A model generated the notes under the pieces. It ran no database searches, had not been told where the DNA came from, and saw only the letters and a list, made by a program, of their open reading frames with translations. This document shows, in pieces, positions 34,264 through 49,900 of a DNA stretch of 64,000 nt. The first letter of the stretch is position 1, and every line of letters starts with the position of its first letter. This DNA is from Diphasiastrum complanatum (lineage: Eukaryota > Streptophyta > Lycopodiopsida > Lycopodiales > Lycopodiaceae), in the NCBI GenBank assembly GCA_029204225.1, contig CM055106.1, forward strand, positions 33,388,361 through 33,452,360, given 5' to 3'. Made by a program: the position numbers and the translations under genes.

Positions 34264-37200
34264 TTAGTCTTCATAGTCCCCTGCATGCTCCAACAGATAA
34301 TTTGCAGCTAACTGTTCATTCTTGTCGCAGGCAAGGAAGGCCTCTATCACAAGAGCTCGATCAAAGCCCATTGCCTCAAGCTGCAGCAAGCAAATTCAGA
34401 ACAGTGTTAAATAACTTTTGTTAAGCACAAAATCTCAGCAAATTATGTAGCAGAGCTTACTTAGTGATATTGGATGACTCTTGCTCTAGACTATACCCGC
34501 TCAATGGCTTCTCTCTCCTCTGGCGTCACACTTATGGTTTGTGGCATTGCTCCAGCCAACTGCCCAAGGACATCTCTGCATTTCCCAACAATTCATACAA
34601 ATGAACAGGATCTTAGGAAGTATGAATTACAATATGGAACAATCAAACATAATTAGAACCACCTATACTCAAACACAAAGTAAACTATAAAATGTAGTAA
34701 GATCCCATGGTGATTAGATAATGTAGCTCACCCTTCAGCACCTTCAGCCCCTGCTTCATTGATAAGTCGGAGAAATTCTGCCTGGTTATCATTGATAAGT
34801 CGCAGCAATTGAGGATTTTGTCTTCCAAGTTCTTGGAGCATGGGCTGTTCCACAAATGCAAACCAGAGCTCAGTGATTTCTAAAACTTCATCTTCACCAA
34901 ATTAAGCTCTCATGGGGGGAATATCCAAACTCAATGGATTTCTAAAGCTGCATGCTTTTCTGATTCAGCTTCTCAAGGTTAAAAACGCAACGAATAAATG
35001 CTTGTCCCTCTCAACCAGAAAATGATGAAGAATAGAATTGAACACTGCAGACCTGGAGAATTTGAGGGTTGGCTTGAACCATGGCACGCAGAGCTTGAAA
35101 CTAAAAACACAAGAACAGGTGCAAAAATTAGTGAATAAAACCACCGTAAGTTCGCCAAACTGTCCCTTTTGCAGTACCAAACAGAAATTCATACAATTCA
35201 CTATTGCAAATAATCACACAAGATCGGCCCATGTGTGGTGTGGTTGTGTATTGTGCTTGGTGTGGGCTTGCCCCGCCTAGGTTCAGATCCCTGCTCACGT
35301 GTGGGCGTATACTTGGGCCTTTTTCCTTTACAAGAAAAAAAATAATCTCACAAGATGGACCAAAACCTAGTAAAACATGATTGCCCAGGAGCTTGTCAGC
35401 AATTTTGAAGATTTTTTCATTGATAGCTAGATGTTCATATACCAAGAACCAACTAAGCAACCCAAGAAACAAAGATGAAGGCCAAAGGGTAAGCAAAAGC
35501 TTGAGAACAACCTCCAGGTTCACATTGGAGCAATGCTTAAACGATTACCCTTGAAGGATGTTTCCGTTACATAAAGGGAATTGCATTTCAAGCAAAAGCA
35601 TCATGCATTTTAATAACAACATTCCTCATGCAAGTAAAGAATGTCACCTGTGGATTATTTCGCAAGAAATCTAAAGCTCCTGCAGCAGCATTAGCACCTA
35701 CTAAGCCTGGTATGCCCTGCAAAACAATCACCAGGGCCATAACATTAGAAAGATACAATAATTGATGAAAATAATCAGTAGAAGCAAAAATGCTTACAAA
35801 AATTCAAAGAATCATGCCCTCTTACATGTCCAAATGTGTTTACAAACGGTAAGAATATACTTTAGTACAATAAGCATACCTGAGGAAAAAGGTCCAAAGG
35901 AACAGCATTAGGTCCACCTGGAGGTGCTGGCTGGGCAGCTGCAGGGACTGGCACAGGTGCAGGTGCAGGTTGGGAAGCTGGATTGGGTGGACCAATTGAT
36001 GTTGGAGCTGCCACAGGAGGTCGAGAAACTGGGACAGCAACTTCGGCAGACTCTGGAATACCCTAATCAAACAACTTGCCTCATATCAACACTAGCCTTC
36101 TACAGTCATGTTCGGGCAACCCCTTGGCAGAGAAAAGATATTTACCAACATAATAAATGAAAGATGCCATAAATTATCACTCACATTGTACAGATATTCT
36201 ACTGCTCGCTCTGGATTATTGTAGGCAGCACGCAGAGCACGAACAATGGTATCTCTGTCCCAAACCCCACCACCCATGTCCAGTAATTGTTGTATTATCT
36301 GTTCAAGACCAGAACCTGCAACAAGATTGGAAGCAGCCTGTCCATAAATGTCGCCTACAGGTCTGCACAACAAAAAATAGGAAAAACGTAAATTTTCATC
36401 AGCATACACAAACTTTCATAACAAAGGAGCCCGTCCCTTATGGAACACATCAACAATCAAAGCCAGTAGCATTCCGCAATGGATCATGAACATAGTTTTT
36501 GAAAAGGTTTCACAGGTATACCCAGAAACGCCCTGGTGAAGCAAGACACGCAATAAAGGAAATGGGGCACATCATGCCATCATGTTGTAGTGAAAATTGG
36601 CTCCCTAGAGGAACAGAATAACCTGAGGGGAGAGGGGAACAGAATAACCTAAAGAGACAAGGAAAAAGACAAATAGAGGAACAAGAGTGAAATCGCCAAA
36701 AGCATCCGTATGCAAAAACTTCCAACTTTCCAATTATTAGAAAATTGTAGATTTGTGCACACAATGTTCTTGCAGCTCGCATCCTTGAATATCACGACTC
36801 CATAGAGGTGCCACATATCCAAAGATGGATGTGACATTGGCTGATTTCAAGAACCAAGTTCAGGCCCAGGCAGTCAATACAGAAAAAAAAACAAAAGATT
36901 GAAAACCAGGTTGAGCAACACCAAACAAATGTAAAATCATGGGCTGACGTTCTTAAAAGTCGGAGTAAAATCACTCTAGTTTCTTTCATATCAGCTACAT
37001 TCACCGCAAACCGACTGCGAGAACAGAAGGCCCTAAATGTTCGCATGCGCGGAATCCCTGCTTCACAAGACCCTATTGGGGAAGCCAAGAAGTTTTTGAC
37101 GGATATTCAACATCACAACACCGGCCTTGATGAGGCTTGGCGTACCAAGAAGGATGGAGAAACATTGGTTATACGCTTCTCGTCAACAAAACATAGGAGG

Positions 37201-40200
37201 GATGTACTCCGCCAACGAGCTAAATTGAAAGACAGTCACATCTTTCTAGATGAAGACCTAACTTATGTACAAGTGGAAGAATGTAAAAATGCTCGGCAAG
37301 AGGCTAAAGACACAGGAAAACATCTTATTTATGGAGACGGGATCATGAGATTTGTTGAGAATAGAGTAAAAGAGTTAGAGAAATGAAGAGAAGTTCAATT
37401 GATCTTTAAATGGTTGCAGTACCATATGTTCCTGAATTAGATACCCTTCATAGGTTTAACCAGTATTCTTTAGATCAAGGTTTTAGTTGACGTCTTGGTG
37501 CAAGTACCAAGAATGTAAAGATTTTGGTCTTATATGCTTTTTGGCATGGAAAAGACGTTAATGAAGCTCACTGATTAGCCACCTCTTTGCCAAAGTTTAT
37601 GGCTCTATTCTTCAGTCAGAGATTAGTGCAGAGATGGATACCATAGCACTTCATGCCATTGGCCAGGCCGGTTTCAAACCAGGATATACTACATCAGATC
37701 ATATTTTCACCCTGAGATCTATCCTTGAGGAGGCTAGACCTAGGAGAGAGAGTATTGTTGCTTTGTCGATTTCCGCAAAGCCTTTGATTCTATGCCCATA
37801 CATTTATTGATACAGAGGCTTCGAGACCGTGGCTTCCAAGAGAATATCATACGAGCACTTGTGGCATTGTGCAGGCGAGTTATTGGCCGAATCCGAGTAT
37901 CAGGGGTAATATTGCCAGAGGTGGATAGTATGATTGGGGCTAAGCAGGGATGTCCACTTTCACCAACACTCTTTGGTTTATACATCGATGAGCTTGAGCA
38001 GGTTATACAGAGTCCTGGAGGGGAGGGATGTACATTGGGTGACCTCATTATTGCTATCCTGTTATATGCGGATGATGTGGTTTACTTTCGATGACGAGGG
38101 AGGGCCTGTAGCTGTATCTAGATGCACTTCATTCAAACTCCACAAAGCTTTGTACGGTCTGAAACAATCTTCCAAAGCATGGTTTCATTGAATCAACACA
38201 TTCTTGATCGATCATGGTTTTGAACCTATCTCAGCAGACTGTAATGTATATTTCAAAGCTGTTAATCAATTCTTTGTCATCATCACACTTTAGGTGGATG
38301 ATACGTTGTTGTTTGGCAACAATATTGCTCTGACAAAGGATACAAAGAGGATGTTGTCCCAAGAATTCGAGATGACAGATCTTGGAGAAGCACACTATTG
38401 TCTTGGGATTCAAATCTACAGAGACAGAAGTCGAAGACTTCTCCATATCACCCAGCAAAGGTACTTTTATAACTTGCTGATGAAATTCAATTGTATGAAT
38501 TGCAAGCCTATACATAATCTCATGGATCCATGTCTCAAATTATCCAAGGAACAGTGCCCTCAAACCAATGAGGAGAAGGCAGAAATGAAGGGGTATCCAT
38601 ACCAATTTATTATTGGATCCCTAATGTATGCAATGATCTCAACCAAGCCAGATCTTGCATACGCCATTAGTTCCTTGAGTCAATACATGACCAATCCTAG
38701 CATGATCCATTGGAAAGCTCTCATCAGAGTAATGAGATATGTACGAGCCACAATGGACCTCTGCATTTGCTATGGTGATGGAGATCCATCCGATATCCAT
38801 ACTCTTCATGGATATACAGATGCAAATTGGGCAGGTGATATCGACACCAGAAAATCAACTTCTCGATACGTTTTTTTGGCTCAACAATGGTCCAATATCT
38901 TGGAATAGTCGTAAGCAGACCTCCATTGCAATGTCTTCAACAGAATCAGAGTACATTGCAGCCTCTCACTAAAGCGGCAATTTGGTTGAGGAATTTATTG
39001 TCTAATATTGGTCTCAGACAATCTGCTCCAACAATGATCTAGTGCGACAATCAGAGTGCAATTGCATTATCAATTAATTCTAGATTTCACTCTAGGAGCA
39101 AGCACATCGAGATCAGATATCACTATACAAGGAGCATGATACTCAACAAGGAGGTGAGTCTGAAATTTTGCAGAACCCAGTACATGGCAGCTGACATATT
39201 TACAAAGGGATTGAATCAGGAAGCACACAACAATTTTTGTGCTATCTTGAATTTGAGAATCAAGGCATTCAAGGACCCAGATTAAATGGGGGTGTTGGAT
39301 TTCTATCCTATCCATCCTTATTTTATGCTAATCTAGATCCATTTATTAGCTGTTGTAAATATTGCTATGGTCGCGACATCTGCAGAAATACAAGGAAATT
39401 TGATGAGTGTTCATCGACTTGTCCGAAGTCATCGACATGTCCGACGTCTTCAACTTAACCATCCACGTCATGGACTTGTCCGAAGTCATCGACATGTCCG
39501 ACGTCTCCAACTTATCCAACGTCCACGTCATCGACTTGTCCGAAGTCATCGACATGTCTGACGTCTCCAACTTGTCCGAATCGTTCTTCTCTCTGTTATC
39601 ACAGAGTATTGTATCAAGGAGAACGCGCCTGATCTGATCTGCAATCACATTGTATTTCTGCACGACTAATCCATCATTGTTCCAGCAATTTAAATCGTGT
39701 ATGGTGATTGCATGTTCAAACTGATTCATGCTCGATTGATTGTTTTGTAAATTTTATCGTTTTATATGACTGATAGCACTGCTCGATTTCTTGCTCCGAT
39801 CACTGCACCTAGTTCAACGCTTCCGCAAAGATAAAACTCAATTCACCATAATTTTGTGCATGGCTATGGAATCAATTGCATAGATCCAGCGACTTCGAAG
39901 ATGTGATCAAGTAAGGCAGACCCGATCTGCCTGAATCCGATAAACATAGTTTGTATGCACCAAGAAATCTTCGCCTCACCGGCCGATTTCCAGCAATCTG
40001 TACAGGGCGTATCTTAAAGCATTTCGCATGGTACACTAGGGGCGAAGACGGAGTTCTATCGTGCACATTTTACATCTCAAGATCCAGCTGGATGTCCTAT
40101 AGTACCCAATTATTTGGTGGAGAGTATCTCACATAGACTGTGGACGGTGATGGGTCAGTTTCGGTTTTCCTCACACCAGCTAGACATTGAGACTGGCAGT

Positions 40201-40907
40201 TATAGCGGCACCCCACGAGAGGCTCGGCTCAGCTCTGTGGTATGTGTGATACACACGAGGTAGAGGAGGAGCTCCATTTTCTCTTCAGATGCCCAGCTTA
40301 CTATGAGATCCAAGGGAGATATTATTGCTTCTTCCGAAATCACGTAGTCACACTCTCTACTTTGATATCATATAAGAATCTCAGATGTGTTGCATTGATG
40401 ATTCGGGAGATGTCAGACTTGAGGATGGTGAGACTAGACGCAGACACCCCCCACCCCTTGATACAGCTGAGCATCAGGGAGTGCTTATTTCGTCGAAGAC
40501 AGAGACAGGAGATTACCTTGAGTAGTGATTCTGATGGAGAGGCTGAGATTTCGGACGCTTCCATGCATAGATAGTAGAGACAGTGTAGACGCCCACAGAG
40601 ACAGCCAGCCCATAGGCCACAGCCCACAGTTCCACAACAACAGAGACGACACTAGCAACGCATTCGGAGACAAAGGTCCCCAGCCCGTTCAGCGACAGTT
40701 TCACAGCATACTATACACCATTTTTTTTTAAGCAGGGGGACCTTTATATCGAGATGATGGACTATGATTGTGCTAGCCATCTCACTACATGCAGTTTTTG
40801 TATTTGCAGTTATTGTTTCTTTTAGATGGTGCATACTAACATGAACCTTTTATCAGTCCTATGTACCTTAGGATATTTCAAGGACATTAATAAAGATAAA
40901 GATCTAA

Positions 40908-40963
<56 letters not shown>

Positions 40964-43900
40964 GCGTGATGGCCTCCTCCGGGCATGATGGCCTCTTGAG
41001 CTGGCTCTCCTGAGCACAATGGCCTCCTGAACTCTCTCTCTCTCTCTGGTAATCTCGTTGGAATGTTCGCATCCTCAGGATAATCGTTTATATGAGCATC
41101 ACTCTCAACAGCGACGATGAAACTTTGGTTAAAAAGCGTATCTGCAGTTCAGGTGAGGCCTATTTCTAAGGCGGCACCTTTGGATGAGGAGCTTCTGGCA
41201 ACTTTTCCAACTGCAGCAAAATATTGGAAGGCCTATGTTGAAGCTCACATATCTACGAATAGTGATGATGTTGCCAAACACACTTTCAGCCGATGTTTGC
41301 TAAGTTGTCTTCATATTGAACTTTGACGTTAAGAGTGCTAGAGAGCAAACATTGATTGCTGATTGCCAACGGGATTACCATATGATCGTTGCTGCCATTG
41401 GATGCCAACTAACTGATTGCCAGCTGATTGCCAACGGGATTGCCCTGTCCCGGAACTCAGGAAATGCATGCGCAGGGTTTGAGTGCAGAAAGCATCAAAG
41501 TGGGCGCGTCTGCATTTTTAGACGGAGACCTGAGTCCGGTTGGTGGCAAGATCAGGAGCACAGCCAGTCAGGTAAAAAATCCATAGAGGAACACGTAGAG
41601 CAATCACTGTAAGCATGAAGCTAGAAGGGAGAGTGTAAGGCTACTAATAAATTAAAGTACCAAGAAAATTCGAAGCCCGAAGATCTGCAAGAGTGACAAA
41701 CATAGAGCGATTCTGGGGAGAACTGAGTGGTTCCAGGCAGTATTGAGGGCCACGCAACTGGTGTTGGCGCTCTGCTGCTAGTATGATCCATCAGCGCTGT
41801 CCTACCGCATGGCTCCACGTAACAGACAGGGGGGAGGTAACCCCCCCCACTCTCCACCACGCCCTGCTGTCCTAGAAGCTGAACTGAGCCCTACCGGCCC
41901 GGAAACCACCTCCCTGTCCATCGCATCTGAGTCTATGGTACCTGCTGCCATCGTACCTGCTTCAAGTCTGTTCATTGCATCTGCATCTGATTTGTCCATC
42001 GCATCTGCATCTTCCAAGACAGATGCCCACCCTGCTGCCGAAACATTTGCGATTAATCAACTGCCTACCGTTGATTATACCCCTTCCAAACCTACTGAAG
42101 GCCTCTTTGCTTATGACATCAGCTTTATTCGGCAAGAAATCCTCGGACTCAAAAGACAATTACACTTCTTTGAAAGGAAAGCTGGTTTTGGATCTCTGTG
42201 GGGTTAAAGAGCGAATGGAGCAGCTTGAAAAAGAAAATGTGCATCTTAAGCAACGGATTGCAGAACATATCCCGCAAAAGAATGTTTTGGAGGAGACTTC
42301 GAACAAAATATCCAGCCTTGAAAAACAAGTGGAAGAAACGAAGACATGGGCAGCGCGTCTCAAAAACGATGGTGAGGCTGAATCTTCAAGCTCGGTTCAG
42401 CATGCATTTGTGAATAAAATGTCTTTTCCGAGCAAGAAAGAAGGGCTAAAAAAGCCCTTAAAATTCGAGTTAGAGGGATTCCCGACGGGGATAAGCCCAT
42501 TGAGGAGGCAAAAGAGCTATTTTTAACTAAGCTCACACACAACACGGATGGATTTGATACAGCTTGGAAAAGTAAGTTTGACACTAATGTTTTGTTTATC
42601 AAGTTTCGCTCTATGGACAGCCGCAACGTAGCTTTACGCCTTAGAGCCAAACTAAAAGGGACCTTTATTTTTATGGATGATGACCTTACACACACACAAT
42701 GGCAAGCCAGGAAACAAATTATCCAAGATGCAAATGCAAGAAATCAGCGGGTGGTTTTCATTGAAGGCAAGCCAAGATTTTTTGGTAAGATTTCTCCATA
42801 GGGATTCGGGCCTCCCGGCCAAAGGAGCAGCCCAAGTTCCCCAAGCCTTTACACATTGGTTTTTAGAATTGTAATGGCATACTATCATCTTCTTCAGCAG
42901 GCGATTTCCATTCTTTCCTCTTGAAATGTGATATACTTTTGTTAGCAAAGACTCATGAATCATTATATAGACCGCTCCCATCCATACAGGATTGCACTTG
43001 GCACTCAGCGCATCGGCCCTTCTTGAGAGGGAAGACTTCCCGCGGTTCTGGTGGTGTTGCATGTCTCACCAAGGATGTTTTCAGTTTTCATTTTAAACTG
43101 GTCAAAAGTGATCCATTTGCACAATTTATTTGGTTTCAGTTCTTTGGCCACTGTTTGGGGCTTTCTCAAGACCTCTTTCTTGCAGTTTGTTACTTTGCAC
43201 CACAAACATCATCTTTTGCAGATTTTGGTGCTGACCCTTTCCAAGCTCTCTCAGATGATATAGTCAACTTTACACACCGAGGCCTTATTCTTTTAGCAGG
43301 GGATTTTAATGCTCGCACAAGCATCAGGCAGGCTGAGTTTCATGCAGAGAGTGACTTTCTACAGGTTCACAAATTAGATATGGGATTGGACAAGACCTCG
43401 CAGGATGTAGATACTCCGGCTACCCACTTTGGAGAGCATCTAATTGGTTTAGCAGAGGCCCATCTTTAGCCATATTGAATGGCCTTCCTTGTTGGCCTTC
43501 ATCATCTTATTTTACCTGTCACCCACATGGAGGAGGACATAGTGTTGTTGACTAACTCATTAGGTCACCGGCTTTGATCCCATTTCTTCGTACCTTCCAC
43601 ATTATACCTCCCACCATTTCTAATCACTCCCTCCTACTTCTATCCCTTGGACATAATATTACCACGATCACGACACACCATCCCACTCATCACCCTCGCC
43701 CGGTTTTCTCTCCATCTGGTCTTCCCTTTTACACCGAGTCCCTAATCACTTTTCTCCATGGCTTTCCCTTCACCTCCTCGGTAGACCAACAAGTTGTCTT
43801 TTTATCTCAATCTCTTTTGCAATCTGCCAATACTGCCTATCCTAAGAAAACCTTCTCTTCCCACAAACGTACCCACAACAGATGGTATGATAGAGAATGC

Positions 43901-46900
43901 TTCTCGCTACATAAGCAAGTTGTTTACGCTAGATACCACTCTCCTCACACCCTAGCCTTGAAACAAAAGGAATATCACAAAGTGACTCTCGAAAAAAAAG
44001 ACAGCCTATCTACAATCCTTGGGACAAAAACTTGTTGATGCTATTGCCTCCCCATCCTCCTATTTCTTGGCGTATGTTCTCTAAAAACCCTTATAAACCC
44101 GCTCCTATTGCTATAGAGTCATGGATAAATTATGCTACCAAGCTTTATACAGTAGACTCTCTTTCCATTTCTCTTTCCCCACGCCCTTCAGAATTCACCC
44201 TCTTCACCCCGCCCATGGTTGAAAACACCATTCAAAATGGTCAACCCCATAAAGCCACCGATGTTGACCTCCTAAGCATGGACTTCCTAAAACCAGTTGC
44301 TTACATTATTGCCCCGTACATTTCCCATATCTTTAACCAATCTGTCATCTTCGGTCTCCCCACATCTTGGTGCACCAACCTTTTACACCCTATCCTCAAA
44401 GTCAGGGATCCTTTGAATGTAGACAACTACCGCACTATTATGATTAGTCATACTATGGCCAAGCTCTATGGATCCATTTTGCAGTCTATTATCAGCTCAC
44501 AGGCAGAGACAGAGGGGTTACATGCTATGGGACAAGCAGGTTTTCGCGCTGGCTACTCCACGACTGACCATATATTCATCCTGAGATGTATTATTGAGGA
44601 GGCGAAGTTCAGGAAGCAGAGGGTTTATTGTTGCTTTGTGGACTTCCGCAAAGCCTTTGATTCTATTCCGAGACACCTTTTACTTCAGCGCCTAGCATCG
44701 CTTGGCTTTTCTCGGGATATCACTGCTACTATCATCACATTGTATGAGAGAGTGTTGCCTCGCTTTCGAGATGGTGATGGATGGTCCGCTTCTATTCATA
44801 GTATAGTGCGAGTTAAGCAGGGATGTCCTTTGTCCCCTACTCTCTTTGCTCTATACATTGATGATCTTGAGCGGATTATTAGGGAAGAGGGTGGAGATGG
44901 TTGTCCATTAGCAGATATGATTATCCCTATTCTACTATATACGGATGACGTGATACCACTATCGAGATCAGCATCTGGGCTTCAGCAGCACCTTGACGCT
45001 TTATATACTTTATGCCAGACATGGGATTTGATGGTGAACATTGGTAAGACTAAGGTCATGGTATGCGAGACACGATGTTCTACTATGATGGGCAGCCAAT
45101 TGAGATAGTAGCCTCTTATACATACTTGGGTGTCCTTTTTATTGGTCCATTGCTCACTTTTAGACCAGCTGCACTGTCTAGGCTCCGCAAGGGGCACTCT
45201 ACTCTTGTCCAGATGAAGAGGTTTTCCTCTAGTTACTATGTACATGATCCTGATACGCGTTGTCGCCTTTTTTCTGCCACTGTCTCTCTGGTTGCTCTAT
45301 ATTCAACAAAGACATGGTGTCCTGCACGTCTGCAGATCCTTATGCTTAGCCGGATGATCTGTGCGAAGCAGTCAGTCCCCCATGATATCATATTGGCGGA
45401 GTTTGCCTCACCACCATTGATTGTTGAGACCATATTTCGGATTATCACATTCATTCATAGAGTCACGGAGCTTGATTCATCCAGATACGTAGCTGTAGCT
45501 TTCACATCCTCTCACACTCTGGCTAGTCAGCAGGCTAAGTCCTCATGGTTTCAGTGTGTTTCTGACCTTTTGAGTATGTGGGGTTTATCTATATCTGACC
45601 TCCCGAATGGGACTCAAGCATTTATCCGCCAGCAGATTTACAGAACTTACATCAGCACAATGTGGTCTCACCCAGATCCATCACGGGTCAAGCTTCATTT
45701 TTATCACACTCATCTTCTTCAGCTTGATGTTTCCGGGCTTCCCATTCGGCCTTGTCATTTGTCTCAGACGTTATCTTTTGGCCTGCGTTATCGTCTCGGT
45801 CAGCTTAGGGTCTCTTCTCACCAGCTTGCTATTGAGACAGGCAGATACACAGACACACCTCGACCACTATGGATTTGTCAGTGCTGCTCTTTACAGGAGA
45901 TTGAGGATGAGTTCCATTTCATTTTTCGATGTCCGGCCTACTATGAGATCAGAGGCAAATACCATTGCTTATACAGACATACTCCACTTACACTTGGTTC
46001 TTTCCTTGGCTTCTTAGATGCGAGATGTGTTGGTTTGTTATTACGAGAGATGTTTACTCTGAGATCTTCTCTTTTATTGGATGCTTTTGATGTGGATCAT
46101 AGTCAGTCCCACATTATGCACTTTTTCCATAAGAGGGATAGAGATGAGACTTCTGACAGTGAGATAGACATTCCAGTACGACGACCGAAGCTCCAACGTC
46201 CTCTTCGCTCCTCCAGGTCCAGGGCTCTTCACAGGAGGCCAACGCCTGCTTCCCACCATATCACGCAGTTTTTTATATCCACTTAGTCAGTTAGTTAAAT
46301 TATATTAGTTTTCTCTTTCCCTCTTTGTAGCTGGTGGTTAAGCTACTAATATTGTACCCTCAACAGAGCTTGACAATTGGTATCAGAGCCTCATTCTATA
46401 GAGAGAAAGTGGAGAAACCATCAATTTTTCTTAGTTTTCTTGGGAGGATTTCGAAGGGGGAAGTGGAGGAATTGATGCCCTATGGTAGATCACTGGTGAG
46501 CGGTGAGCTTTTCGTCAGAAATTGAGTCAAAAAACAAGGATTTCCAGATCTGAAATTTGATAATCCGATTTTTTGGGGAGCAAAACAATGGCCATAACTT
46601 TCTCTATGCTAATCAGATTGCAATGACATTTCGTCAAGTTGTTGGGAATGCTGGATCACTGCTAGGGAGGCTAAATTTCTGAGAAAAAATTTAGAGATCA
46701 TTGATTTTGCTCAAAAAAACAGGTTTTGGAGTTTGGACCTTCTTTCAACCTTTTGGAGTTGAAATGTCATAACTTCTACATCTCTCGTCGAAATTCTGCA
46801 CGCAAGATCCTCAGAGGAGGGTGCCCTAAAAAACCGAGAGATAATTCTAATTTGTCCAGCAACTTTACTTTATGGCACCTATCTTCTATGAATTTTGTAT

Positions 46901-46962
46901 TTTTTCTTTTTTCCCTCTTTATCAAAAAGTTATCCTTTGCTGTTTTTTTTTGTTTTATTTTG

Positions 46963-46994
<32 letters not shown>

Positions 46995-49900
46995 CATTTT
47001 TTACCCCCATACTATATCCATTATGGCAGATGACCATGTCGATATCCCTCTTAGCCCCACAATTACCCTCCAATCATCGCCTATCAGTCCTTGCCCCATA
47101 GCCAAAGTTCAATATCAGGTAAGTGAATGATGACAACATGGTTGGATTGTGTGCTTGAACAAAGTGGTGCTCTAGTTTTACTTGTTGATAATAAAAAAAT
47201 TGTGCTAAATGGTTGTGTACTATTTTCATGCTCTAAACCCCCTTCCTATTCATAATCGATATCCGGCTCTCCGGCTCCCCACATGGATCATCTTTTTAGC
47301 TAGCTGGTTTACCTTCACGTTCACTGTATTCTAGAATAAACATCCGTTTTGGGTATCATCAGCTTCATATGCATCTCCAGAATAAATCTAGAATAGTCTT
47401 TTATGTTGTTTTTGGTATATGAGTTCATGTCTTACAATTTGTGTTAATACCCACTTACTTTTCAAAACATTACGAATGATGTCTGCAAATGATTACTGGA
47501 TGCTTGAAGAATTAGTACCACTACTTAATGTTGTGTCTTTTCACTTGTATTGTCAACCCCTTAGTTATCTTTCAACTCAAAAGAACCTCAATGATTGCCA
47601 AATTCATTCGATGCAATTTCTACAGACATTCCATTTTCAGCTTCAATATCTTGGCAAAAGTATTGTTGCCAACGATGCCCTTTCCTGATTACTAGCTATT
47701 ATAAGTGCCCTTACCAACTTCCAAGTTCAACATGCTTACTTTGATGTCCTTCGTGATGCTTTATCCACATTGTCTTGACTTCAGAGATTCTGTCTTGCTA
47801 TGACTCCCGATCTGCGATTTCTTGTCAAGCTAACTCCCTTATCAGTAAGCACCCTCTCCATTATGGAGCCCGTTGCATTCCTAGTACCATTGAACTTCGC
47901 CAAAAGCTCTTGCTCAACTCTCACCATTATGGTTTTTAGAAGTCCTTTCTTTGCCTCAAACTTTACTTTTATTGGCCTCATATGAAGACTAAACTTGTCC
48001 AAATGCTTGCACCTTCTATGCGTGTAGCAAGTATTCTCTTGTCACGCCCCTTGGTCCGCTGCAACATTGGCATATTCATCATTTTGTCAATGGACCAATA
48101 TTTCCGTGTAATTCATACTAGGACTACCTAAGACCCACAGTACTAACAAATGTTTGGTTGTTGGAGATGGGCTTTCAAAGCAAGAATAATTGATCTTTGT
48201 TTAAGCTACTCTTACTATTGACTAGTGTGTTCCTATTGATCGAGATTCCTGTCTTGCTTTTATTTTTTGGACTGAGTTGATGCATAATTTGTACATTAAG
48301 ATATTGACAGATACTGAATATCACTCATCTATCGATGGTCAATCTAAGGTTTTGAATCATATCTTAAAAAATTATTTGTCTAACTTTGTATCAGCTTTTG
48401 GTCAACACTAGGATCAGCACTTATACTTTGGCAAAATATAATTGTAACACTCTTGGTAGAACTAGTGCAAAAGTTGCTCCTTTCCTAATAGCACAAGAAG
48501 CATTCTCTTACATTTCCAGATATTCCTCTACCTCCAGTTACTTTATCTTTATTTCTTACTGATTCTTGTGAGCTGATTTTGCAGGCCTAAGCTCATTTGC
48601 AGCATATACCAATCCAGAATTGCTAATAATAGTCATCAACGTTTCCTTGAGTTTGCTCGCTATAGATTTATGCCAGGCCAATCTCAAATTCAAAAGCTTG
48701 TGACTAAGTATTATTGTTCTTCCACATATTGGAAAAGCATAGTCCTGTTACTTATCACCTGCAGCTTCCCTCTACTACCACCCAAGCCTGTGATATTTGC
48801 CATGTAAGTCTGATGTATGCTTCTCTTTATGCAGGCAAGCTTTGTGATCTTAAACTTGTTTGAATTCCATGCTTGTCCCTCTTTCACCCGTTGCTAATGT
48901 TCAGGTACATGGTGTTCAACAACATTGCTGACAGCGACCGATTCAATTTTGGGTCTTGTGGGATGATAGACCTGTTGATAAGGCTATATTGAATGATGCA
49001 CTGGATGTTTTTGCACATATACTTTGTTACAAGATTAGGCTTGTCCTCTGTATGCTCTATTCAAGATCATTTTGCCATCAATAACATTCTTGATTTTCTC
49101 AGTTGTACCAATCATACGCAACCCCCAAGAGTAGGCAAAGAGCAATGCTACACCACATCTTATCACTTATCAAGCCTTGAGCTATTGTTTTCTTTTATGC
49201 TTCTCTTTCCATTAGTTCTTATCAAGCCTTGAGCTGTTGTTTTCTTTTATGCTTCTCTTTCCATTAGTTCATTTCAGATTGAACATTTTAGTTGCAAAAG
49301 GACTAAGTAAATTCTTTTACCAAAACTGTCGTTGAAGGACTATAAATTCTCTATACTAAGTGAATCCTTTTTGAGCAGTGCATGAGACTAAGTTCATCCC
49401 AACACTAATTGAATCCTTTTTGTGCAATGTGCACAGAATGGGACTAAGTGAATCCTCTGGATGAAGCAGTCGTACTGTGTGCCACACAGCATTAGAAATT
49501 AGATGGTTAAGGAAATGTCTTTCAATGAAGTGTTATGGACACAATCATGCATACTCAGCATTTCATACATTGGAATCTGCAGTTCTTATTGGCACCAGTT
49601 ATTACTATTGGACCCAGTTGTCAAGACAGAAGTACATTTCATTCTCAACATTCCAAATTGTGCCCACTGTTCTTGGCGGGAACATTTATAATACATGTTA
49701 ATTCTATTGGAGATCCATGAAGGAGATATGCCTTGAGTTATTGGTGGTTCATTATATTCATTTAAGTATTCTTAATTGGAGATTGCTCTGTGATTGTCAT
49801 TTGCTGTCTTTTCATGCATGCAATGCTTTTACTATAATAGTATTCTAGACAATATCTCTATATACATAACATTGTAAAGCTTCTATATGTACCTTACCTT

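Noticed and set aside
33826-36160. Plus-strand frames over the RAD23 3' half
   Set aside because: They are antisense shadows of RAD23 exons and introns, with no domains.
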